From NCBI GenBank assembly GCA_028753945.1, contig JAPNXP010000011.1, positions 4,712,001 through 4,776,000 of the forward strand: a stretch of DNA of 64,000 bases. The letters are read 5' to 3'. Each line of letters begins with the position of its first letter. Position 1 is the stretch's first letter. The notes under the pieces are model-generated. The model was not told where the DNA came from, made no database searches, and saw only the letters and a program-made list of their open reading frames with translations. The position numbers were made by a program, and so were the translations under genes. Origin of the DNA: Hexactinellida sp. DTS-2022. Taxonomy: Eukaryota > Porifera > Hexactinellida. Positions 56,566 through 64,000 of the stretch are shown in pieces.

Positions 56566-56578
56566 ATGAGTCTATAGG
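55755..56578. other. Intergenic region between the hnRNP M-type 3' end and SEC61A start
   Basis: 824 bp. It holds a family C element (55805-55949), a near-repeat of 'aacaactaatgagtttatag', and a CAA tract at 56527-56563, only 16 bp past the hnRNP M-type stop. No gene is seen. Confidence 0.65.
55805..55949. mobile_element. Family C palindromic element
   Basis: TACAGTGAACTCTCGTTATA to TATAACGGGGGTTTACTGTA. Confidence 0.8.
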
Positions 56579-58213
56579 TTACTCAAACTTATCCATACGT
56601 ACTTCTAATTTCCTCCCTTTCAACTCAAAACCATCAAACTTCTCGATAGCCTGTTTGGCATCCTCACAACTATCAAACGTCACAAGTCCGAATCCTCGAG
56701 ATTTCCCTGTATCATCCTTGGCCACATCTGCGTTCGCGACAAACCCCCCCGAGTCCCGGAATATATCTTTCAGTTCCTGCCAGCCAATCGCGTACGGGAG
56801 GTTCCGGACGAAAACTGTTTTATTGGGACCAGCGCCATCGCTTTTACGCGCGCGGAATGGTTCACGGGAACCAATTAAATCGCGGCGAATCGGCGGAGGC
56901 GAAAACGTACGATTTAGAAGCGACATACGAGACCGCTTCGGGTTTGGCAATGGATAGTCTAGCAAATCTCGGTTGTACAGAGGATCGCTATCTCTATACC
57001 GGTCCGATAAAGTGTCCCTCCTCAGGTCACGGGACAATAACAGGTCATCGTAGGGATCCCTAATCCTGCGAAACGAATCGATCGAGTCGCGACTAATCGC
57101 GAAATTATCCAAATACCTCCGAGACACAATCCGGTCCTCATGCATTCGTTCCACTTCCAACTCACGCAGGGCTATTTCCCGTCGCTTCCTCTCCAAACTG
57201 GAAACGGGGTTTCTCTCAGGCGATCGCAACACCTTCAAACCAGAACCAGAACTGTCATGGGGATGTAAATTAGACTTATCCATTCTCACCACCATGGGTC
57301 TATTTATCAGCATTTGTCCGTGGAACAATACAATAGCATTCATTGCTTCCTTCGGCAGAGAATACTCTACAGTACCGTAACCTCGCGACCGACCATCTCT
57401 ATCCGTGAATACATCAGTGCGGACAACAACTCCTGCGACTCGATAGACATCCTTAAGTTTCTGCCAAGTGACGTCATAATCTAGATTCCCGACAAATACA
57501 GTGCATGCTGGTTCCCCAGACGGCATATGTGTGAGTGGCGCAGAAGTGGCACCTCGCCCCTGGCCCAATGCGTTCCGCTTCAAATGCTCACTCACCTCAG
57601 GGTACCGGTCTTCTCGCACCGACACACGGCGACCCAGGAAATCCTGTCCGTCTAAATCGGACAGGGCACGATCAGCTGACTCAATAGACGCATATTCGAC
57701 GATTCCGCAACCCTTTGATTTCCCCATTTGGTCAGTGAACACATCTGCGAACACAACTTCACCAACCTTCTTCATGAATTCCTTGAATTCCTGCCATCGA
57801 ACTGAATACGGCAAGTTGTCGACAACAACTTTGGTATTCCGAGCCCGTATATTTGCCCTGGGTCTGTCCCTAATATCAACCCTACGATCCCTATCGAGCT
57901 CAGTTCTCCTCTCCCTCTCCAACTCTTCTCTCTCATGCAGGTACCCACGTCCTACCACCTCCCGTTCGTCCTCTAACTCCCGTTCCCGTTCGTAATTCCT
58001 CCTGGCTTCCAACTCGTATTCGCGTTTCAGATCGTGCTCTATGGAATCTACGACTTTCAAGTCAGGATGCATTGAATGCATTGAAGAGGGCGCATCGAAA
58101 TACGAAGGCGAGTGATGTCCCATTTTTGAGGAAAGCGAAAGTTCACCACGCGTACCACTCGACATTACATCGGAATAAGGGTCAGAACGTGATTGCGAAT
58201 ATATGAACGACAT
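56579..58213 (-). CDS. HNRNPM: hnRNP M / myelin expression factor 2-type protein with three RRMs
   Basis: Intronless, 544 residues. RRM1 (about 127-202) begins KVVVDNLPYSVRWQEFKEF; RRM2 (about 237-313) begins CTVFVGNLDYDVTWQKLKDV; RRM3 (about 468-544) begins KTVFVRNLPYAIGWQELKDI. The WQ(E/K)(L/F)K word in the first helix of all three, and the two-plus-one spacing with RRM3 at the very C-terminus, are the hnRNP M/MYEF2 pattern. These nuclear proteins regulate splicing and transcription. The N-terminal RE/RD-rich stretch (about 60-125) and the arginine-rich linker (about 330-460) are low-complexity; the linker lacks the Met-rich repeats of vertebrate hnRNP M. GC content is higher than in the neighbouring intron-bearing genes. 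No introns, unlike vertebrate orthologs. Confidence 0.9.
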   Translation of the reverse strand: MSFIYSQSRSDPYSDVMSSGTRGELSLSSKMGHHSPSYFDAPSSMHSMHPDLKVVDSIEHDLKREYELEARRNYERERELEDEREVVGRGYLHEREELERERRTELDRDRRVDIRDRPRANIRARNTKVVVDNLPYSVRWQEFKEFMKKVGEVVFADVFTDQMGKSKGCGIVEYASIESADRALSDLDGQDFLGRRVSVREDRYPEVSEHLKRNALGQGRGATSAPLTHMPSGEPACTVFVGNLDYDVTWQKLKDVYRVAGVVVRTDVFTDRDGRSRGYGTVEYSLPKEAMNAIVLFHGQMLINRPMVVRMDKSNLHPHDSSGSGLKVLRSPERNPVSSLERKRREIALRELEVERMHEDRIVSRRYLDNFAISRDSIDSFRRIRDPYDDLLLSRDLRRDTLSDRYRDSDPLYNRDLLDYPLPNPKRSRMSLLNRTFSPPPIRRDLIGSREPFRARKSDGAGPNKTVFVRNLPYAIGWQELKDIFRDSGGFVANADVAKDDTGKSRGFGLVTFDSCEDAKQAIEKFDGFELKGRKLEVRMDKFE

Positions 58214-58784
58214 TGTGATATAAACTGTACTGTAAATGAATATGTTATAGGAGTATAAAGGTATTATATAGTTAGTTATGGGTTTGTATAAAGTGAGTAT
58301 TAGTTAGGGTTCCATAATTAGGTATTGTGATTGTATGAATATATAATAAAGTGGTTTATGTAGTGGGATATTAAAGACACATTAATTAACTATAGAGAGA
58401 TTAATAAATATAGTTTGTTTTCTTATTTGTTTGTTTGTTTGTTTGTTTGTTTGTTTGTTTGTTTGTTTGTTTGTTTGTCTGTTTGTTTGTTTGTTTGTTT
58501 GTTTGTTTGTTTGTTTGTTTGTTTGTTTGTTTGTTTGTTTTTGTTTGTTTGTTTGTTTTTGTTTGTTTGTTTGCATAAAACATAAAACCTGATTACGTAA
58601 TAATAACTAAAATAATTGAAAGAAGAAAATAAACAAAAACACCTACAAATATTGACAAAAACCATGCTATTATAATAAATATAAATAAAGTTATAAACAG
58701 GTGACATATGTTCACACTGCACACAAATAATTTCGCTACAAACAATCTATAATACTAATCACTAAAATAACCATGGATAACGAA
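58214..58784. other. Intergenic region between the myosin VI 3' end and hnRNP M-type start
   Basis: 571 bp with a long TTTG tract (58420-58575); the rest is AT-rich, with no gene seen. Confidence 0.65.
58420..58575. repeat. (TTTG)n tract
   Basis: About 38 TTTG units with one TCTG variant and two TTTTTG variants near the right end. Confidence 0.95.
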
Positions 58785-60623
58785 CTAATTTTTAGAAGCT
58801 TCTTTTGCTCTTTGCATTGGCCGAATATAAGGTTTTCCCCCATGTTTATTCCAAATTGTTTCAAAATCATTTTCCAATACTTGTGCGCCAGGTTTTTGTG
58901 CCAATCTAGTTTCGTCCAAACTTAATTCACACATTTCTAGGTCATCTATGCCTGCAACCAATAGGATAGCTAGTTTATCCGGATGTAGCTCCATTTGTCG
59001 CGCTATCCATTGTCCGTCGAAATGTGCCAACCACCAACCTTTCTTTCTGTACCCCTTCTTACCTATAAATAGGACAGAGGTTAGAAATAGTGACATAACT
59101 CCCAAGTTATATGCAGTAGAACCTCTTTAGTACGAACACCAGGGGACCATCAAACTACGCTCAAAATATGCTTTCTTATTCGTTACTAGACAGAGTAGTC
59201 AATTCATTTATGTACGTTTTATTAGCAATTTTTTATTTGATTTTGTCAATTTGTTTATGTATTTATTAGTCAATTTGTTTATATATGCTTATTAGCCAAT
59301 TTGTTTATATGTATTTGCTTATTTGTTATTAGTCAATTTGTTTACTTCTGTATTAGTCGATTTGTATACTCGTTTGTTTATTAGTCAATTTGTTTATCTG
59401 TCAATTGTCAATTTCTTTGCTTGTCATCAGTCAATTTGTTTATTTGTTTTATATGTGTGATCAGTCAATCTGTTTATTTGTCATTAATCACAAGTCAATT
59501 TGTTTATTGTGTCACTAGTTAGTGTGTTTACTCCTCTATATACCTACTATATAACTACTTTGATCAGAAGTTCATCTGTTTATATGTCACTAGTCAATTA
59601 GTTAATTTGTCATTTATCACTATTAACATGTCTATATACTATGCCTATATACCTACTTTGATCGGAGGGCCTTATGAAGGGTATCTTGAAGTATCTCTGT
59701 TTCTGATCCTCTATAATGGAGACGGTCCTCTGTGGCAGGGGGGGCGGCACACCCGATCTGGCGGAAGCCTCCGCTATCTGCATTAGGTCCTGAGGAGCTC
59801 TTTGAGTCTCGTCACTCTCTGTGCCACTCGTAGTGTCACGCCTCTTGTTCTTCATTTTCCAGGCGTTGTAAACACGGAGTCGTCTATATTTAGATATCTT
59901 GACACCTTACTTTGTAGCTTTTGTTAAATATTGACAAATTGACACTTAACTACAGTATACTCCGCTTAATAGAGCCACCGGTTAATAGATTTCTCCGCTT
60001 AATCGGGTCAAAGTAACCTGGTCCCGAGGTGACTCTATTAAGTGACTCCTATTAACGAGAGTCTACTGTATTCATATTTAAACTTAGAGGTGTTAAAATA
60101 TGCAAACAAATTACCCATAAACACAAATATAAAGTGAACATAAACAAACTTAGAGGTGTTAAAGTGTGCAAATAACTTACCCGTAAACAGAACTATAAAG
60201 CAAACATATACATGTTATAGGTGTGAAAATATGCATATACTACTGACCTATGAAATTCCTCCCTGCATGCGTTCAACAGTTCTATCTCACAACTGGTATT
60301 AATTGTATCCCTCAATTCGGCGTATTTCCATTTCTTCATATCGAATTTCTTCGCAACAGAATCCTGTTGTTTCGGCTTAACAATATTCGGTCCTCTTTTG
60401 AGTGTCTTCCTAGCCAACCGAGATTCCATAGCAATGCTCTGAGTCTCTATAAGGTCTCCTCCGCTTGAGGTGCTTGCTTCCACCTCTGCTATTCTACAGG
60501 CCAGCTCATAGTCCATCCTCTCTTGTTCCTCTTGCTGTCTCCTCACTGCCTCCTCCTCTGCCTCCAGCAGGGAGAGACGAGCGAACTCAGCCTGCATGGA
60601 CTCCTACAAACAGGTGTTGTTAG

Positions 60624-60663
<40 letters not shown>

Positions 60664-62961
60664 GGGCAAGGATGAAACCCTGGTATCACATAAGGCGAAT
60701 TCAGGTTTATAGGGGGTCGGATTACGCAAATATATAAGAACATGCCGGTTATAAGAATATTATATTGGAAAATAAGAACATCGTTATAAGAACATCGTCG
60801 GGAACTGCATATAATGTTCTTATAACCGGCATAAATTATACAGGGTATAAGGCAACCGTTTTTCCAGTAGAATGTTCTTATAACAGTAGTTCTTATAACC
60901 GACATCTTCTTATAACCGGCATGTTCTTATAACCGAAATTCTTATAACCGGCATGTTCTTATAACCGGCATAAATTATATAAGGGTATACGGCAACCGTT
61001 TTCCATTCGAATGTTCTTATATCCTGCATCCGACTTGGTTATAACGGGAGTTCACTGTATGCAATTTCTGACTATGTTCTTATAAAGTGTCACACAGGTG
61101 TCACAGGAGTCACACCACCTGTACGTACCTCTATCTTCCTTCTCTCCTCCTCCTCCAGTCTCCGTCTCTCCTCCAGCTCCAGCCTGAGGGCTCTGTCTGT
61201 CTCCTCAATCTGTCTCTTCCGCTCCCTCTCCCTCTCCTCTCCCACCCTCCTGTCCTCCTCCTGTTCCCGTCGCTTCCGCTCTGACTCCATCTGTTCCTGA
61301 ATGCGTCTCAGTCGCTCCGCTTCCTCTCTCTCCCGCTGCTGTACCTCTCTCTGCAGGAGCTCTGCGAGCTTTGTCTCCGCCAGAGTCTGAAGCTCCTTGT
61401 ACCTACACACGTTAACGGGGGGTTAAGGGGTAAGGTACTAGCAAGCGATAGAGACTAGTATTTCCTAGTTATACTCCATTAAATCTTACTAACTAACAAC
61501 AAACAAACAAACGAACGAACGAACGAACTATCAAGTGAACAAAGAAAGAAAGAAACTAACTAACTAACTATCATCTAGTAAACAAAGAAACAAACAAGTA
61601 AACAAGTAAAAAAACAAAAAAACAAGCAACCAAACAAACAAACAGCAAATAAGCAACCAAACAAACAAACAAACAAATAGCAAATAAGCAACCAAACAAA
61701 CAAACAAACAAACAAACAAACAAACAAACAAACAAACAAACAAACAAACAAACAAACAAACAAATACACAAACAAACAAACAACAACAACAACTCACTTC
61801 CCCTCTATTTGCACTCTCCCTATATTAGGATTATTCCTGATACTACCAATAGCATCTCCAATGGCTATCTGAATAGCACTTATGTCGGCACTAAGTTGGG
61901 ACTTGTTTTCTTTAAGGTTACAAACAATTCCAGACATTAATTCCATTTGTTGTCTTAGTAGTCTGATCTTCTTTATACCCATAAACCTGTATATACATAT
62001 TGTAACACCTAGCTTATATCATATTATATAGTAGAACCTCGTTAGTAGGAACACTATTTCAGTCCCCTTCAAAGCCTTTTCAATAAAAATGATATTGGTT
62101 AATACGAATTCCGGAAAAGGCGAACACATTTTGACAGTCCCCTGGTGTTCCTACTAACGAGGTTATACTATACGAGCCCTTCGGTCTCGGTCGCTTTGCG
62201 ACAGATCGGTGCTACGCACCTCAAGTTAACGGCCGCTGTGCGGCCTTACTCCTCACATTTTCTACCATGGAAATGGTAGATAGGGACGTTATGATTTTGA
62301 TTTTCATTAATTTGTTTACCTATTTGTGTAAACAACAACAACAACAAATACTCATATTAGAATTTTATAAATGCGAAATTCGTGTTCAGCACACTTGTTT
62401 ACTTATAATACCTATTGAAAGTTAACTTCTAGGTTGATTTTGAAATTTCTTTAAATTGTTTAGCTATTTTGAGTAAACAACAACAACAACAACAACAAAT
62501 ATTCATATTAGAAAATTTAAACGCGAAATTCGAAATCAGCATACTTGTTTACCTACAATACCCGTTGAAAGCTAACTTCTAGGTTGATTTTGAATTTTCA
62601 TTAATTTGTTTACCTATTTTGTGTAAACAACAACAACAACAACAAATATTAAGATGAGAAATTTATAAACGCGAAATTCGTGTTCGGCATACTTGTTTAC
62701 CTATAATACCCGTTGGAAGCTAACTTCTAGGTTGATTTTGAATTTCATTAATTTGTTTACCTATTTTGTGTAAACAACAACAACAAATATTAATATGAGA
62801 AATTTATAAACGCGAAATTCGTGTTCAGCATACTTGTTTACCCCTTATAACTTTTGTTTACCAATTATAACATTTGAAAGTTAGTTTATATCCCATATAT
62901 TAATGCGGTTTCTATTCCCCCATCACTTTAATACAATCCGGACAAACAAACAAACAAACAA

Positions 62962-62995
<34 letters not shown>

Positions 62996-63835
62996 AACAA
63001 TCGAGATTTAATAATATAGATATTGAATCACATAATAAGTCTAAAAGTTAGTCCAATTGTGCCACTTTTCCTCATATTTTCACATCTCGCTTGATGTGTA
63101 TTTAAGACAAAATTATAGCGAAATTGTTTACGAAATTAGTTCTAACTTCTAACATATACCACAATTATGCCACTTTATCTACATATTCTCACACCTCGCT
63201 TAATGTGTATTTAAGACACAATTGTGCCACTTTATCTACATATTATCACACCTCGCTTAATGTGTATTTAAGACACAATTGTGCCACTTTATCTACATAT
63301 TATCACACCTCGCTTCATGTGTATTTAAGACACAATTGTGCCACTTTATCTACATATTATCACACCTCGCTTCATGTGTATTTAAGACACAATTGTGCCA
63401 CTTTATCTACATATTATCACACCTCGCTTAATGTGTATTTAAGACACAATTGTGCCACTTTATCTACATATTATCACACCTCGCTTAATGTGTATTTAAG
63501 ACACAATTGTGCCACTTTATCTACATATTATCACACCTCGCTTAATGTGTATTTAAGACACAATTGTGCCACTTTATCTACATATTATCACACCTGGGTC
63601 TATGCTTTCTGACCGCTAGGAACATCCTAACCCATTTCTGTATAACAATAGCGTGTAGATTCCTATATTGCATCTTCTTTGCTAGTTTAAGCACCGAAAT
63701 AGCTCCAAATATTAGCTTTTTCCATCGCTTTCTAATTAGCCAATGCTCCACTTTAGCAATTAACTTGCTAAGGTTCGCAGGATCAGAATGCATTATCTGG
63801 TCAAATAGAGCGAACTTGCCAGGCTTGAAAAATAC
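58785..63835 (-). CDS. MYO6: Myosin VI, C-terminal half (5' exons beyond the window)
   Basis: Exons 63835-63594, 61986-61798, 61402-61129, 60603-60248, 59883-59657 and 59062-58785 give the last 521 residues. Myosin VI is the actin motor that walks toward minus ends in endocytosis and Golgi transport. The first exon holds the end of the converter ([14 protein letters not shown]), the WLIRKRWKK segment and an IQ-type motif ([19 protein letters not shown]). Then come a lever/three-helix region, a long charged single-helix stretch ([20 protein letters not shown]), and the cargo-binding domain with [49 protein letters not shown] and [20 protein letters not shown]. The RRL cargo motif is intact; the WWY motif reads WWL. 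Every border restores a split codon. Confidence 0.95.
59200..59600 (-). repeat. Degenerate 'agtcaatttgtttat' repeats in a myosin VI intron
   Basis: About twelve irregular copies, spaced 25-35 bp, fill the intron between 59063 and 59656. Confidence 0.75.
59951..60070. mobile_element. Family B element in a myosin VI intron
   Basis: TACAGTATACTCCGCTTAAT to AACGAGAGTCTACTGTA, with a hybrid right end resembling family A. Confidence 0.75.
60612..60663 (-). repeat. (AAC)n just upstream of a myosin VI acceptor
   Basis: On the sense strand about 13 AAC triplets plus AACACTAACAACACC end close to the acceptor at 60604. It is in CAA phase, like the NKCC exon 5 acceptor tract. Confidence 0.88.
60720..61060. 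mobile_element. Compound family G element with a family C end
   Basis: 'gttcttataaccggcat' occurs many times around two copies of 'ggcaaccgttttcca', and 'gttataacgggagttcactg' closes the block. It looks like nested or rearranged copies. Confidence 0.6.
61490..61797 (-). repeat. (GTT)n/(TTTG)n after a myosin VI donor
   Basis: The sense strand reads GAA|GTGAGTTGTTGTTG and then over 200 bp of TTTG-type repeats, nearly filling the intron to 61403. Confidence 0.92.
62028..62172. mobile_element. Family A element in a myosin VI intron
   Basis: 'agtagaacctcgttagtagg' to ACTAACGAGGTTATACTATA, with 'ccccttcaaagccttttcaa'. Confidence 0.75.
62171..62284. other. Run of five GC-rich hairpins in a myosin VI intron
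   Basis: Consecutive perfect or near-perfect stems: CGAGCCC-ttc-GGTCTCG, GTCGC-ttt-GCGAC, GGTGC-tac-GCACC, GGCCGC-tgt-GCGGCC and TCTACCAT-ggaa-ATGGTAGA. The first four are GC-rich with three-base loops, in otherwise AT-rich DNA. No coding frame is seen and no second copy occurs in the window. Confidence 0.7.
62285..62880. repeat. About 148-bp tandem repeat, four units
   Basis: Units begin near 62290, 62431, 62581 and 62729 with 'gttgattttgaattttcatt' and contain 'tgtttacctattttgtgtaa', a CAA tract, 'aaacgcgaaattcgtgttca' and 'gaaagctaacttctag'. Confidence 0.88.
62941..62999. repeat. (CAAA)n and (CA)n microsatellite
   Basis: Six CAAA units run into about a dozen CA dinucleotides. Confidence 0.95.
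63100..63593 (-). repeat. 57-bp tandem array containing copies of a myosin VI splice donor
   Basis: About eight units with starts 57 bp apart (for example 63215, 63272, 63329). On the sense strand each contains GGTGTGATAATATGTAG, identical to the first bases of the real intron after the donor at 63593. The multiple-of-three period creates an artificial 162-codon repetitive frame on the plus strand. Confidence 0.93.
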
Positions 63836-63854
63836 CTAGGGAATAGACAAGCGT

Positions 63855-63877
63855 TGTTGTTGTTGTTGTTGTTGTTA
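63855..63877 (-). repeat. (AAC)n upstream of the myosin VI acceptor at 63836
   Basis: About seven AAC triplets on the sense strand end some 19 bases before the acceptor; the intron continues beyond the window. Confidence 0.85.
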
Positions 63878-64000
63878 GTTAGTTAATTAATTAGTTAGTT
63901 TGTTTATTAGTTTGTTTATCAGTTAGTTTGTTTGTAAGTTCGTCAGTTAATTTGTTATTAATTTGTTGTTTATATATCCGTTTGTATATTCGTTTGTTTA

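Noticed and set aside
57501..57995. 164-codon plus-strand frame within the hnRNP M-type gene
   Set aside because: Antisense shadow of the RRM1-RRM2 region; no domain recognised.
63124..63612. 162-codon frame with a 19-residue repeat ([23 protein letters not shown])
   Set aside because: The 57-bp intronic array is a multiple of three, so one frame stays open by arithmetic. It lies antisense in a myosin VI intron and ends at the exon border.

Overview
This is a gene-dense, AT-rich stretch of an animal nuclear genome. Twelve protein genes fit in 64 kb, introns are mostly short (about 200-1,000 bp), and the intergenic DNA is full of small palindromic elements. The gene set is metazoan: CaMKII, an Orb2-class CPEB, a retinoblastoma-family pocket protein, an NK2/NK4-type homeobox gene, an NKCC-type SLC12 transporter, myosin VI and a TRPM-like channel. 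Two nearly identical intronless coiled-coil/NHL genes are also present. A compact, early-branching animal such as a sponge (possibly a glass sponge) is my best guess. That is inference from gene content and density, not proof.

Layout: TRAM1 (-, 2610-3620), METAP2 (-, 4321-8423), TRPM-like (+, 10159-13852), CaMKII (-, 14290-17693), NHL copy 1 (+, 19259-20518), CPEB2-4 type (-, 21009-25221), NK homeobox (+, 29788-30552, isolated in 4.6 kb and 3.5 kb of non-coding DNA), RB-like pocket protein (-, 34043-41558), NKCC (-, 42032-50019), SEC61A (-, 50680-55754) with NHL copy 2 nested antisense in its third intron (+, 52464-53723), hnRNP M/MYEF2 type (-, 56579-58213), and the 3' half of myosin VI (-, 58785-63835, running off the right edge). 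Exons were joined by reading GT..AG borders, checking that split codons restore the family sequence, and checking length against family members known to me. Every multi-exon model closes in frame.

Three layers of non-coding structure stand out. First, 5' splice sites are very often followed directly by tandem repeats: (GTT)n in at least ten of 42 introns, and longer units (12-154 bp) in several others. On the sense strand, CAA-phase tracts instead appear in exons, just before a start codon, or near acceptors. Second, about ten families of short palindromic elements share TACAG...CTGTA ends (pogo/Tigger-like in style) but have different interiors; many lie inside introns within a few bases of splice sites. 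No transposase gene is in the window. Third, the region upstream of the homeobox gene repeats a CCAATCA-plus-TGTAAAT composite motif.

Several genes act at related steps. METAP2, SEC61A and TRAM1 act on nascent chains at the ribosome/ER. NKCC carries an RFxV docking motif for SPAK/OSR1 kinases. CaMKII and the polyQ-bearing CPEB are a pair known from activity-dependent signalling and translation in other animals. Linkage here does not show that they are co-regulated.
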